From Pseudomonadota bacterium (GTDB taxonomy: Bacteria; Pseudomonadota; Gammaproteobacteria; Steroidobacterales; Steroidobacteraceae): a stretch of DNA of 64,000 nt. The stretch lies in assembly GCA_018241425.1 (NCBI GenBank), contig JAFEDU010000001.1, positions 930,001-994,000 on the forward strand, given 5' to 3'. Position numbers and translations under genes: made by a program. Of the stretch, positions 1-11,065 are shown one piece after another. Each line of letters begins with the position of its first letter. The stretch's first letter is position 1. The notes beneath the pieces were generated by a model. It was not told where the DNA came from. It was given only the letters and a program-made list of their open reading frames with translations, and ran no database searches.

Positions 1-713
1 GGCGACAGGTCAACACCCTCCTGCGGCAGCTGCGCCTGGAGGGCGTGATCCTGCTGCCGCCCCTGAGCGATCACCCGGTGATCCTCGGGCGCCTGGCAGA
101 CGCTGCGATCCCGACCGTGCGGATCGCTCCGAAGCGCGAGCCCGCCGACTCGCCCTCGGTCGGAATCGACGATCGCGCCGCCGCGCGCCGCCTCACGGCG
201 CACCTGCTCGATCTCGGGCACCGTGCGATCGGCTTCATTCGCGGTCCGGCAGAGCACGGCGCGACCGAGCAGCGTTACATCGGGTTCAGCGAGGAGATGC
301 GCTCACGCGGGGTGCCCGTGAAGCCGAACTGGGTTCAGACGGGCAACTTCGCGTTTGAGGGCGGACTGCTGTGCGCCGAGCGAATGCTGCGGGGATCGAC
401 GCGGCCGACCGCGATATTCGCCAGCAACGATGACATGGCGGCTGCGGTCATCTGCGTGGCGCGCCAGCTGGGACTTTCGCTGCCCGCGCAACTCTCGGTC
501 GTGGGCTTCGACGACGCGCCGGTGGCCACCATGGTCTGGCCGCAACTGACCACCATAAGGCAACCGGTGCGGGCGATGGCACGCGTCGCCACGGACCTGA
601 TCATCGAACACTCGCCACGCAGGAACGGCTGGCCCCAGCCGATACCGCGGCAGCGGCTCAAGTTCGAGCTGATCCTGCGCAACTCAACTGCGCCGCCGCA
701 AGCGGTTTCCTAG
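1..713 (+). CDS. LacI/GalR-family transcriptional regulator, C-terminal part (5' truncated by window edge)
   Basis: This is the effector-binding part of a LacI-type repressor; the helix-turn-helix lies before the window. The frame is open from base 3 with no start. About 236 residues of periplasmic-binding-protein-like fold are visible. Family signatures are S-N-D-D-M-A (bases 423-440), G-F-D-D (504-515) and the near-C-terminal T-T-I-R-Q-P (549-566). The ligand is probably a sugar or glycoside by family, but it cannot be read from the sequence and no sugar genes are in view. It ends 7 bp before a convergent gene. Confidence 0.9.
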   Translation, partial: RQVNTLLRQLRLEGVILLPPLSDHPVILGRLADAAIPTVRIAPKREPADSPSVGIDDRAAARRLTAHLLDLGHRAIGFIRGPAEHGATEQRYIGFSEEMRSRGVPVKPNWVQTGNFAFEGGLLCAERMLRGSTRPTAIFASNDDMAAAVICVARQLGLSLPAQLSVVGFDDAPVATMVWPQLTTIRQPVRAMARVATDLIIEHSPRRNGWPQPIPRQRLKFELILRNSTAPPQAVS

Positions 714-720
714 AGCGCGG

Positions 721-1413
721 TCAGCGCACGCTGTAGCCGCGCCCCTCGAGGCAGGCGCGCAGGGCGCGCTGGTAGTTGTCGCGTGCGGTAGCGGACTGCT
801 CCGGCGCGACGCCGCCGCCGGATTGCGTGGGATCGAACCCGCTCTGGCTGTTGGCCCACTTGTGGCACTCGTACTTGTCCGCGGCCTGCTGGTCGGCCGA
901 CTGCCCGGACTGCGGGTAGACGTACAGGTCATCCCCCGCCGGCGGCGGCAGCGGCGACTGCGTGGTCGGCGGAGGGTCGGTGCCCGGCGGGGCGACGACT
1001 TCGTAGCCGTTCTGCGTCGCGTCCCAGGAGTAGTAGGTGTCGTTGGCGTAGTAGTACGGGATCCCCGAGACGTAGACCGTGGTGTAGAACGGCGGCAGCA
1101 CCGGCACGAACACGCCCACCGGGGCCGCCACGACGACGAAGCGCGGGCCATAGGGCCGGTACCACACGCCACCGCTGTAGTAGTAGTTGCCACCGGGACG
1201 CGCGACCACCACGGGCCCCCGGGGCAGCGTCGTGACGTAGGCGCCGTGCACGGGGTAATACTGGTTGTGCGCGTAGCGCACGTCGTAGTGGTCACCACCG
1301 TGCGGGGGCGGGGAGCCGCCGTGGTAGTGGTCCGGGGACTGCGCCTGCGCGAGGGCCGCGGCGCACGTCAGCATCAGTCCCAGCGCCATGCGGGCAAGTG
1401 TCATGCGCTTCAT
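721..1413 (-). CDS. Secreted DUF6515-like protein with C-terminal two-cysteine module
   Basis: A 230-residue exported protein of unknown function. Residues 1-25 are a signal peptide (M-K-R-M-T-L start, cleavage near A-Q-A). Residues about 43-142 are rich in Tyr, Gly, Val and Pro and resemble the DUF6515 family. Residues 164-230 form a module with Y-E-C (Cys183) and R-A-L-R-A-C-L (Cys221), which could pair as a disulfide. The same module occurs, split, in the protein encoded just upstream. I start at 1413 rather than further out because a signal peptide begins there and TAGGAG precedes it; that sequence overlaps the stop codon of the upstream gene, 4 bp away. The two genes are probably co-transcribed and related by duplication. 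Confidence 0.78.
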   Translation of the reverse strand: MKRMTLARMALGLMLTCAAALAQAQSPDHYHGGSPPPHGGDHYDVRYAHNQYYPVHGAYVTTLPRGPVVVARPGGNYYYSGGVWYRPYGPRFVVVAAPVGVFVPVLPPFYTTVYVSGIPYYYANDTYYSWDATQNGYEVVAPPGTDPPPTTQSPLPPPAGDDLYVYPQSGQSADQQAADKYECHKWANSQSGFDPTQSGGGVAPEQSATARDNYQRALRACLEGRGYSVR

Positions 1414-1417
1414 GCTC

Positions 1418-1993
1418 CTAGCGGACGGTGTAGCCGCGTGCATCGAGGCAGGCGGAGATGGCACGCTTGTAGTCCTGCGCCTTCTGCTCCTGCATCGCCT
1501 GGGCACGGCGGTCCGGCACGACCACGGTGCGCGTCTGCGCCGCGGCGTTGGACTGGTCGGCGGCGTTGCCGATGGCGCCGCCCACCACCGCGCCCGCGAG
1601 CGCGGCCGGTGCGGCCTGCCAAGGGCGCGCAATCGCGGCGCCGAGGATCGCGCCAGTCACGGCCCCGATTGCGGTGCCGGCCCCCGAGGGCGGTCCGCCC
1701 TGCACCACCACCACACGCTCATGCGGCGGCACACCGGGAGCACTCGGGTCGAAGCCGGTCTGCTGCGTCGCCCAGACGCTGCACTCGTAGCGGTCGCGGT
1801 CCTGCTGGTCCGGCGTCTGGCCGCGCTGCGGGTAGGCATACACCTGGGACGGAGGCGGCGGCGGTGGCGCCGCCGGCGGGGGCGGCGGCAGCGGGCGCGG
1901 GGGCGGTGCGGTGACGCACGCGCTCGCCAGCAGGGCCCCGGCGAGCGTGGCCGCGAGGAGGACGGAGCGGAAAGTCGTTTGGCTGCGGTTCAT
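1418..1993 (-). CDS. Glycine-zipper outer-membrane lipoprotein
   Basis: A 191-residue probable lipoprotein. The signal peptide ends at L-L-A-S-A-C, giving lipidated Cys26, followed by a Pro/Ala-rich linker (residues 29-49). Residues 51-83 contain Y-P-Q-R-G-Q and Y-E-C (Cys71) ending in G-F-D-P. Residues 103-145 are a two-helix glycine zipper of the 17-kDa-antigen type, with Gly/Ala every four residues. Residues 172-191 contain A-C-L (Cys182) and R-G-Y-T-V-R. The start at 1993 is chosen for the lipobox. The role is unknown; zipper lipoproteins of this kind sit in or on the outer membrane. A downstream secreted gene follows 4 bp away on the same strand and carries the same cysteine module without the zipper. 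Confidence 0.8.
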   Translation of the reverse strand: MNRSQTTFRSVLLAATLAGALLASACVTAPPPRPLPPPPPAAPPPPPPSQVYAYPQRGQTPDQQDRDRYECSVWATQQTGFDPSAPGVPPHERVVVVQGGPPSGAGTAIGAVTGAILGAAIARPWQAAPAALAGAVVGGAIGNAADQSNAAAQTRTVVVPDRRAQAMQEQKAQDYKRAISACLDARGYTVR

Positions 1994-2212
1994 AATCGTC
2001 TGTGCGTTCCCGAAGGAATCGTCCCAAGTTGACCTAAAAAACGGCTGCGCGCACGCCCGGTTGACGAAAAATGGGCCCCGGCGCACAGGTCGCCGCAGGG
2101 TTCGACGACGGCAGCGGCAGTTCAGTTCCTGAAGGCCTAGATCGGGGACCGGAGGGGGCCATACAAGGGTCCCCGGAGCCAAGAAATCTCAAGCAATTGT
2201 GAGGGGCGCGCG

Positions 2213-2977
2213 TCAGTGGCCACCGGCAGCCACCAGGGCCGCGACGCGCTCCAGGTCCGCGAGCGTGTTGACGTCCGGACCGGGGCGCTCGAGGGCATCG
2301 GCGACCTGGATGGTGAGCCCGTGTTCCAGGGCCCGCAGCTGCTCGAGCTTCTCGCGCTTCTCGAGCACTGCCTCGGGCAGACCCGCGAGCTCAAGGAGCG
2401 CGGCGACGCGGTAGGCGTAGATCCCGATGTGGCGCCGCGCGCCCGAGAAATCGCGCTGGCTGGAGAGGCCGGCGCTCGCCCCGTCGCGGTTCCAGGGAAT
2501 CGGGGCGCGGCTGAAATAAAGGGCGCGGCCGTCGGGGGCGGTCACCACCTTCACGACATTAGGGTCGGTGAACTCCGAGAGCGTCTGCAGCGGACTTGCG
2601 AGCGTCCCGAGGTGTGCCCGCGGATGGTCGGCCATGAGCTGGGCGACCTGGCGGATGAGCGCGACCGGGATGAGCGGCTCGTCACCCTGCACGTTCACGA
2701 CGACCTCATCACCGCCCCAGCCACGGGCGCGCGCGACCTCCGCGATCCGGTCGGTGCCGGAGGCGTGCACGCGCGCGGTCATCTCGGCCTGCGCACCGAA
2801 GGAATGCGCGGCGCTGATGATCAGGTCGTCGTCGGTCGCGATCAGGACCTCGCGCGCACCGGCGGCGCAGGCGCGCTCGTAGACCCACTGCACCATGGGC
2901 TTGCCGGCGATCTCGCGCAGCGCCTTGCCCGGCAGGCGCGTGGAGGCGTAGCGGGCGGGAATGACGACGCGGAACAC
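2213..2977 (-). CDS. kdsB: 3-deoxy-manno-octulosonate cytidylyltransferase (CMP-KDO synthetase)
   Basis: Activates KDO with CTP in the cytoplasm for the lipopolysaccharide inner core. The 254 residues are close to the E. coli enzyme. Nucleotide-binding V-I-P-A-R-Y-A-S-T-R-L-P-G-K is at 5-18, N-V-Q-G-D-E-P at 95-101 and H-I-G-I-Y-A-Y at 183-189. I use GTG at 2977 because it puts the first motif at the family's usual distance from the N-terminus. AAGGA lies 4 nt upstream, directly after the stop codon of the preceding gene. It is the last gene of exbB-exbD-msbA-lpxK-trm112-kdsB; its partner kdsA is 50 kb away. Confidence 0.96.
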   Translation of the reverse strand: MFRVVIPARYASTRLPGKALREIAGKPMVQWVYERACAAGAREVLIATDDDLIISAAHSFGAQAEMTARVHASGTDRIAEVARARGWGGDEVVVNVQGDEPLIPVALIRQVAQLMADHPRAHLGTLASPLQTLSEFTDPNVVKVVTAPDGRALYFSRAPIPWNRDGASAGLSSQRDFSGARRHIGIYAYRVAALLELAGLPEAVLEKREKLEQLRALEHGLTIQVADALERPGPDVNTLADLERVAALVAAGGH

Positions 2978-2985
2978 GTGGTCCT

Positions 2986-3174
2986 TCAGCGCTCGAGCAG
3001 CGGATCGTCCGCGGCCAGCTGACGCGCCTCCTCCTCGAGCATCACCGGCACGGCGTCGCGGATCGGGTAGGCGAGCCGGTCGAGCCGGCACACCAGCAGC
3101 TGCTCCTCGCGCTGGTAGCGCAGCGTTCCCTTGCACACCGGGCAGGCGAGGATCTCGAGCATGCGGGCATCCAC
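2986..3174 (-). CDS. Trm112/YcaR-family small zinc-ribbon-like protein
   Basis: A 62-residue member of the Trm112 (UPF0434, YcaR) family. The N-terminal L-E-I-L-A-C-P-V-C-K-G (residues 6-16; Cys11 and Cys14) and a later L-V-C (Cys29) form the remnant zinc-ribbon face, and the C-terminal half contains D-A-V-P-V-M-L. Eukaryotic Trm112 activates methyltransferases; the bacterial role is unclear, but the gene habitually sits between lpxK and kdsB as here. The GTG at 3174 is chosen because homologues start M-D-x-R-x-L-E-I-L. It begins 3 nt after lpxK stops, and kdsB starts 8 nt after it ends. Confidence 0.9.
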   Translation of the reverse strand: MDARMLEILACPVCKGTLRYQREEQLLVCRLDRLAYPIRDAVPVMLEEEARQLAADDPLLER

Positions 3175-3177
3175 AGT

Positions 3178-4191
3178 CTATCTCCTTGCGGCACGGAAGG
3201 ACGCGAGTGCCGCCTGTATGCGGCCCAGGACCTGCGCCGCCCCCGGCGCGCTGAACTGCGCCGTCACCGGCACGAACCACCGCCCCGGCGCCGCGATGGA
3301 ACCGCATTTTACGGCATCCTTCTCGGTCATGAGGACCGGCCGCCCATCCCGGAAGTCCAGGTCCGCCGCGCTGAGCGGGTGGTGGTCAGGATACGGGTGT
3401 TCAATGAGGGTGAGCCCCTGGGCGCGCAGCTGCGCGAAGAAGCGCTGGGGGTTGCCGATGCCGGCGACCGCATGCACCGGACCGGGAACGAAGTCCGCGA
3501 GTGGGCGCCGCCCGGGACCCTCGAGCGCGCGGGCCTCCCCGAACGCGAGGTCCATGCGCACCAGCGGGGCGAGCCCGGAGAGGGTTGCGTGCGCGGGTGG
3601 TCCGTTGACCACCACGAGCCCCGCACGCGCCAGCGCCCCCGGCCGCTCGCGCAGCGGCCCGGCCGGGAGCAGGCGGCCGTTGCCGAAGCCGCGCGCGCCG
3701 TCGATCACGACGATCTCCAGGTCCCGTGCGAGCCTCAGGTGCTGCAGGCCATCGTCGCAGAGGATGACGCCGGCACCGAGCTCGGCCAGGCGCTGCGCGC
3801 CGCGCGCCCGGTCGGCGCTGACCACGGTCGGACAGCCGCTGCGACGGCGCAGGATGAGCGGCTCGTCCCCGACCTCGCGCCAGTCGCTGTCGGGCGCCAC
3901 CGTGACCAGAGCGCCGGCGGCGCGGCCGTAGCCGCGCGAGAGGATGCCGACGCTCTCGCCGGCCTCGCGCAGGGCCGCGGCGAGCCACAGGGTGAGCGGG
4001 GTCTTGCCGGTCCCGCCGACGCTGAGGTTGCCCACCACGATGACCGGGCACGGCGCACGGAACACCGGCAGGAGGCGCGCGCCGTATGCGGCGCGGCGCA
4101 GTCCCGCCACCGCGCCGTATACCCACGACAGCGGCGTGAGGAGCGAGGGCGCGGCGGGAGAGCGGTACCAGGAGTCCGGCGGCGTGGGCAT
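3178..4191 (-). CDS. lpxK: Tetraacyldisaccharide 4'-kinase
   Basis: Phosphorylates the 4' position of the lipid A disaccharide to give lipid IVA at the inner face of the cytoplasmic membrane. It has 337 residues. The hydrophobic N-terminus (about 17-30) is the usual membrane anchor. The P-loop G-N-L-S-V-G-G-T-G-K-T-P occupies 54-65, followed by L-S-R-G-Y-G-R (about 83-89), and the later C-D-D-G-L-Q-H motif carries the DxxH pair expected of LpxK. Start is ATG at 4191. It follows msbA with a 17-nt gap and precedes trm112 and kdsB, so kinase, flippase and KDO activation are co-transcribed. Confidence 0.96.
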   Translation of the reverse strand: MPTPPDSWYRSPAAPSLLTPLSWVYGAVAGLRRAAYGARLLPVFRAPCPVIVVGNLSVGGTGKTPLTLWLAAALREAGESVGILSRGYGRAAGALVTVAPDSDWREVGDEPLILRRRSGCPTVVSADRARGAQRLAELGAGVILCDDGLQHLRLARDLEIVVIDGARGFGNGRLLPAGPLRERPGALARAGLVVVNGPPAHATLSGLAPLVRMDLAFGEARALEGPGRRPLADFVPGPVHAVAGIGNPQRFFAQLRAQGLTLIEHPYPDHHPLSAADLDFRDGRPVLMTEKDAVKCGSIAAPGRWFVPVTAQFSAPGAAQVLGRIQAALASFRAARR

Positions 4192-4208
4192 GGCGCGCCG
4201 CGCTCGGC

Positions 4209-6019
<1,811 letters not shown>

Positions 6020-6023
<4 letters not shown>

Positions 6024-6454
6024 GGCTTGCCCGCCGGCTCGTCCTTGACGGTGGCGACGTTGATCTCGGCGAAGCCGAGCCGTCCGAGCACGTCCATGGC
6101 AGTGATGACGGACTGGTGGGTGGCGTGCGCATCGGCGCGCAGCGTGACGCGCAGGCTGCGGTTGGTGCCGGCCTCCTTGAGGATGGCGCTGCGCAGGATC
6201 TCGGGACTGGAATTGATGAGCTGGTGGTCGTTGACGAGGTAGGTGCCCGACTGGGTGACGCTCACCACCAGCGGCTCGGCGCTCTGGCTCGCCGGCGGCA
6301 CGTCACCGGCATGCGGCAGGTGCACCCGCAGGCGCCCCTCGTCGGTGAACTTCGCCGACAGGATGAAGAACACCACCAGGAGCAGCACCACGTCGATGAG
6401 GGAGACCACGTTGATCTCCGGCTCCTCGTGCCGCCGTGCGGGCCTCAGGTTCAC
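6020..6454 (-). CDS. exbD: ExbD/TolR-family biopolymer transport protein
   Basis: A 144-residue proton-channel partner protein. A basic N-terminus is followed by one transmembrane helix (about 17-34) containing Asp21, the proton-carrying aspartate of TolR/ExbD, then a periplasmic domain. The start is GTG at 6454, preceded by GAGGGGG; a longer reading would run into the end of exbB. It overlaps the msbA start by 2-4 nt. No tonB or third tol gene is nearby, so what this motor energises is unknown; its linkage to msbA-lpxK suggests envelope work. Confidence 0.88.
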
Positions 6455-6473
6455 GCGCGCCCCCTCGAGAGCC

Positions 6474-7112
6474 TTACGCGGCGGCCGCCGGCGAGCCGCG
6501 CTCGCGCAGGGGCGCCGACTCCAGCGCATCGGCCATGCGGATGGCGTGCTTCTCCATCTCCATGACGATGCCCTCGACGCGGCCGCGCAGGTAGCGGTAC
6601 GCGATCAGCGCGGGAATGGCGACGCACAGGCCGGCCGCGGTGGCGATCAGCGCCTCCGAGATGCCGCCGGAGAGCGCGCGCGGGTCCCCCATGCCGCCCT
6701 CCTGGATGGCGTGGAAGGCGCGGATGATGCCGGTCACCGTGCCGAGCAGGCCCAGCAGCGGGGAGATGCCGGCGATGGTGCCGAGCGTGTTCAGGAAGCG
6801 TTCGAGCTCGTAGACCACGTGCCGTCCGGTGTCCTCGAGGCGCTCCATGAGGATCTCGCGCGGCCGGTGCCGGTTGGCAAGGCCGGTCGCGAGCAGGCGC
6901 CCGAGCGGGGAGTTCTGCTCCAGCGCCGCGATCACCTTGTCGTTGATCTGGTTGGTCTCGATCAGCTGCCACACCCGCTGCGGCAGCTCCTGCGGCAGCA
7001 CGCGCTTGTCCTGCAGCGTCCACAGGCGCTCCAGGATGATCGCCGCGGCGATGATCGAGCACAGGATGATCGGCCACATCAGCGGGCCGCCGGCCCGCAC
7101 TATTTCCCACAT
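6474..7112 (-). CDS. exbB: MotA/TolQ/ExbB proton-channel family protein
   Basis: A 212-residue stator of the ExbB/TolQ family. There are three transmembrane helices at about 11-28, 110-131 and 154-174; the cytoplasmic loop lies between the first two. The pore region carries the family pattern G-L-L-G-T-V-T-G-I-I (about 121-130) and A-L-I-A-T-A-A-G-L (154-162). I start at ATG 7112 (M-W-E-I-V); a TTG at 7127 would add five residues. It is the first gene of the exbB-exbD-msbA-lpxK-trm112-kdsB operon and pairs with exbD, 19 nt downstream. Confidence 0.88.
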   Translation of the reverse strand: MWEIVRAGGPLMWPIILCSIIAAAIILERLWTLQDKRVLPQELPQRVWQLIETNQINDKVIAALEQNSPLGRLLATGLANRHRPREILMERLEDTGRHVVYELERFLNTLGTIAGISPLLGLLGTVTGIIRAFHAIQEGGMGDPRALSGGISEALIATAAGLCVAIPALIAYRYLRGRVEGIVMEMEKHAIRMADALESAPLRERGSPAAAA

Positions 7113-7144
7113 CCGAAGCGACCCCAAGGACCGGTAAAACCGGC

Positions 7145-7150
7145 ATCATA
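7145..7150 (-). promoter_or_regulatory. Candidate -10 element for the exbB operon
   Basis: On the minus strand the sequence reads TATGAT, 32 nt upstream of the exbB ATG. A poor -35 (TTAAAG) lies 17 nt further up. This is the best promoter-like element in the 130-bp space shared with the divergent DUF2062 gene. The match is to the sigma-70 -10 only. Confidence 0.35.
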
Positions 7151-7242
7151 CCTAAGGCCCGAGCCCGCTTTAAGGCAACTGCGTCGCAGTCACGGGGGCT
7201 CAGGGTGCCCCGGGCCCCGCTTCTGCTACAGTCCGGCGCTCC

Positions 7243-7754
7243 ATGCCGCGCCGGCTGCTGCAAAAGCTGATTCCCGACCCCGCGACGCTCAAGAACCGCT
7301 GGTTCCTGCGCCCATTCGGCGACCGGCTCACCGACCCGCAGCTGTGGACCCTGCACCGCCGCGGCGTCACCTACGCATTCGGGCTCGGGCTCGCGATCAG
7401 CTTCATACCCTTCCCGGTACACATGCTGCTCGCCTGCACCCTCGCGGTGCTCATCAGGCTGAACATCCCGGTGGCGGTCACCGCGACGTTCTTCGTGAAC
7501 CCCTTCTCGATCATGCCGCTGTACTACTTCGCCTACCGTGTCGGCCTGCTCCTCCTGCAGGAGCCGCGCATGCGCTTCCACTTCGTGCCGACGCTGCACT
7601 GGTTGCGCTACGGGCTCGCGCCGGTGTGGAAGCCCTTCCTCCTCGGGTGCCTGGTGTGCGGGGTGGTCAGCGGGGTCGTCGGGTGGCTCCTGCTCGAGGG
7701 CATCTGGCGCTGGCAGGTGGTGAGCCGCTACCGCGCCCGCCGTACCCAGCCGGC

Positions 7755-7758
<4 letters not shown>
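7243..7758 (+). CDS. DUF2062 membrane protein
   Basis: A 171-residue inner-membrane protein of the DUF2062 family. After a basic N-terminus, hydrophobic segments lie at about 45-75 (with [10 protein letters not shown]), 78-105 (with F-V-N-P-F-S-I-M-P, the family signature) and 125-155. The function is not established in any organism I know. It is monocistronic, divergent from exbB and convergent with lolD. Its TAG stop shares the palindrome CTAG with the lolD stop, so the genes overlap by 4 bp. Confidence 0.82.
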
Positions 7759-8430
<672 letters not shown>

Positions 8431-8438
<8 letters not shown>

Positions 8439-9678
8439 GCCGCAAGGCCTCCGCAGGGGCGGTGCGCGCGGCGCGCCACGCCGGGTAGATGGTCGCCAGC
8501 ACGCACAGGAGGAACGCCACGCCGCACACGCGCAGCACGTCTCCCACCTCGACGTAGGCCGGCAGCTCGCTCATGTAATACACGCGGGCATCGAGGAACT
8601 GGGTACCGAACAGCCGCTCGAGTCCGGCCACGAGGGCCGTCAGGTGGTCCGCCACCAGCGTCGCAAGCCCCGCCCCGAGGGCGGTCCCGGCGAGCCCGAT
8701 GAGCACCCCCTGGATCGCGAACATCGCGAGCACGTTGCGGGGGCCGGCCCCGAGCGTGCGCAGGATCGCGATGTCGGCCTGCTTCTCCTTCACGATCATG
8801 ACGAGGGTGGCCACGATGTTGAAGGCCGCCACCGCCACGATCATCAGGAGGATGAGGAACATCATCGACTTGGTGATCTCGATGGAGCGGAAGAAGTTCG
8901 CATGGTCCTGCGTCCAGTCGCTGATGTAGTAGCCCGGGCCGCCGAGCGAGAGCGCCGCGCTGCGCACCAGCTCCGGCGCCCGCAGCGGGTTCACGAAGTG
9001 CAGCCGCAGCCCGGTGATGCCCGCCCCGGTCCGGAACAACAACGCCGCGTCCTCGAGGTTCACGAGGGCGAGCCCGCGGTCGAACTCGTACATTCCCGAC
9101 TCGAAGATGCCGGTGACGTGGAAGCGGCGCATGCGCGGCACCACCCCGGTCGGCGTGGCCGAGCCCTCCGGGGCGATGAGGATCACGCTGTCGCCGACCG
9201 TGGCGCCCAGCTCATGGGCGAGCGCGCTACCGAGCACCACGTTGAAGGCCCCCGGGGTGAGCCCGTCGAGGCTGCCGTGCGTCACCCGCTGCGCAAGCCC
9301 GGTGGCGGCACGTTCCTCAGCCGGCAGGATGCCGCGCACGTTCGCCCCCGACATGCGCTCGGCGTGTGCCAGCATCGCCTGGCTCTCGATGTAGGGCACC
9401 ACCGCGGTCACCCCCTCGCGCGTGCGCAGGCGGGCCTGGAGGTCCTGCCAGCCGGTGAGCGGCGCGTTGAGGCCGCTGATGGTGGCGTGCGAGGTGACCG
9501 CGAGGATGCGCTCGCGCAGCTCGCGCTCGAAGCCGTTCATCACCGACAGCACGACGATCAGGGTCGCCACCCCGAGGGTGAGCCCGCACACCGACATCAG
9601 CGCCACGAACGAGACGAAGCCGCGCCGGTGGGTCGAGCGCAGGTGCCGCGTGCCGATCAGCCACTCGTAGGCGCTCAT
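8431..9678 (-). CDS. lolE: Lipoprotein-releasing ABC transporter permease (LolC/LolE family)
   Basis: A 415-residue MacB-type permease: one helix near residues 25-48, a large periplasmic domain, and three helices in the C-terminal third. The shared motifs of the family are present: [14 protein letters not shown] after the first helix, and a later cytoplasmic [10 protein letters not shown]. It is about as long as the neighbouring permease (417 aa) and clearly paralogous, so the two form the LolC/LolE heterodimer. Which one is LolC is inferred from order only. It starts 3 nt after the first permease gene stops. Confidence 0.93.
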
Positions 9679-9681
9679 GGC

Positions 9682-10935
9682 TCACTCATAGCGCAGCGCC
9701 TCGGCCGGCGCGGTGCGTGCCGCGCGCAGCGCGGGGTACAGGGTCGCAAGCCCGGTCAGCAGCAGCGCCGCGAGCGCGATGCCGAGCACGTTACCCCAGT
9801 GGACCTCGGAGGGGATCGAGGTGATGTAGTAGACGTCCGCGTCCATGAAGCGGAAGCGGAAGGTGCGCTCGAGGAACGGCACGATGGTGTCGACGTTGAG
9901 GGCGAGGGTCAGCCCGAGCACGATGCCGAGCGCCACCCCCAGCCAGCCGATGACCAGCCCCTGGGTGATGAACACCCCCATGACGCGCCGCGGGCTCGCC
10001 CCGAAGGTGCGCAGGATCGCGATGTCGGTGCGCTTGTCGGTGACCACCATCACCAGCATGGCGACGATGTTGAAGGCGGCCACCGCGACGATGAGCAGGA
10101 GGATGAGCGACATCATCGTCTTCTCGATGCGGATGGCGCGGAAGTAATTGGCGTTGTCGCGCGTCCAGTCGCTCACCTCGACTCCCGCCGGCAGCAATCG
10201 CGCCACGCGGGCCGCGACCTCGGGCGCCGCCAGCACGTCGCGCACGCGCACCCGCAGCCCCTCGCTCACCGCGCCGGCCTCGCCCAGTGCGCGCACGTCT
10301 GCGATGTGGGCAAACACCAGCGTGCCGTCGTGGTCCTGGAGACCCACCTCGAACACGCCAGCCACGGTGAACTCGCGCAGCTTCGGTGTCGGGGTGCCGT
10401 CGGCGGCCACCTGCGGCACCAGGACCGTGAGGGAATCCCCCGGCGCCAGGCCCAGGCGCTCGGCAATGACGGCGCCGACGATCACGTGCGTGGAGCCGGC
10501 GGTGAGGTCGGTGAGGTGCCCCTGCGTCAGCGCCGGACCCAGGTCCGCGATGCTCGCGGGCGCCTGCGGGTCGATGCCGCGCAGCACCACCGGCACCATC
10601 TCCGGCTGGCGCACGGCGAGGGCCTGCACCTCGGCGTAGGCGGAGGCATCCTGCACGCCCGCAAGCGTGGCGATGCGGGCGGCAAGGTCCGTCCAGGCCG
10701 AGTCGCCGAGGCCGTGCCCCGGGGCCGCGGTCACGCGCACGGGCGCCGACAGCGACAGCAGGCGCTCGCGCAGCTCGCTCTCGAAGCCGTTCATCACCGA
10801 GAGGATGACGATCAACGCGGCGACCCCGACGCACACCCCGATGAGCGAGGCCCAGGTGATGAAGGAGACGAAGAACTTGTGGGAGCGGGCGCGCACGTAG
10901 CGCAGGCCCACGAACACCGACAGGGGGTGGAACAT
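9682..10935 (-). CDS. lolC: Lipoprotein-releasing ABC transporter permease (LolC/LolE family)
   Basis: The first permease of the lolC-lolE-lolD operon, 417 residues. Helix 1 spans about 25-50, followed by [14 protein letters not shown]. The periplasmic domain covers roughly 60-265, and three C-terminal helices follow. The coupling region reads I-L-R-T-F-G-A-S-P-R-R-V. In E. coli, LolC contacts LolA and LolE binds the lipoprotein; I cannot assign those roles by eye. The start is ATG 10935. The 130-bp upstream space is shared with a divergent small secreted protein gene and contains a 10-bp palindrome (GACGTACGTC, 10970-10979) of unknown meaning. Confidence 0.93.
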   Translation of the reverse strand: MFHPLSVFVGLRYVRARSHKFFVSFITWASLIGVCVGVAALIVILSVMNGFESELRERLLSLSAPVRVTAAPGHGLGDSAWTDLAARIATLAGVQDASAYAEVQALAVRQPEMVPVVLRGIDPQAPASIADLGPALTQGHLTDLTAGSTHVIVGAVIAERLGLAPGDSLTVLVPQVAADGTPTPKLREFTVAGVFEVGLQDHDGTLVFAHIADVRALGEAGAVSEGLRVRVRDVLAAPEVAARVARLLPAGVEVSDWTRDNANYFRAIRIEKTMMSLILLLIVAVAAFNIVAMLVMVVTDKRTDIAILRTFGASPRRVMGVFITQGLVIGWLGVALGIVLGLTLALNVDTIVPFLERTFRFRFMDADVYYITSIPSEVHWGNVLGIALAALLLTGLATLYPALRAARTAPAEALRYE

Positions 10936-11012
10936 CGTGGCGATTTAACCACAGTTGACCGTGAATTCAGACGTACGTCACAAAACGGCGCGGGCGCCGG
11001 GCGCGCGCGGCT

Positions 11013-11039
11013 TTGACAGATTCACCCCGGTGCTATAGT
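11013..11039 (+). promoter_or_regulatory. Sigma-70 promoter with extended -10
   Basis: TTGACA (11013-11018) is followed 15 bp later by TGC-TATAGT (extended -10, hexamer at 11034-11039). It lies 26 bp upstream of a small secreted-protein gene that also has a strong ribosome site, AAGGAGA. The 15-bp spacer is short, but an extended -10 tolerates that. Confidence 0.72.
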
Positions 11040-11065
11040 CCGAGGCATCTCCTAAGGAGAGTCCC

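Noticed and set aside
2143..2175. Inverted repeat CGGGGACC...GGTCCCCG as a terminator after kdsB
   Set aside because: The stem is 8 bp but the loop is 17 nt and no T-run follows on either strand.
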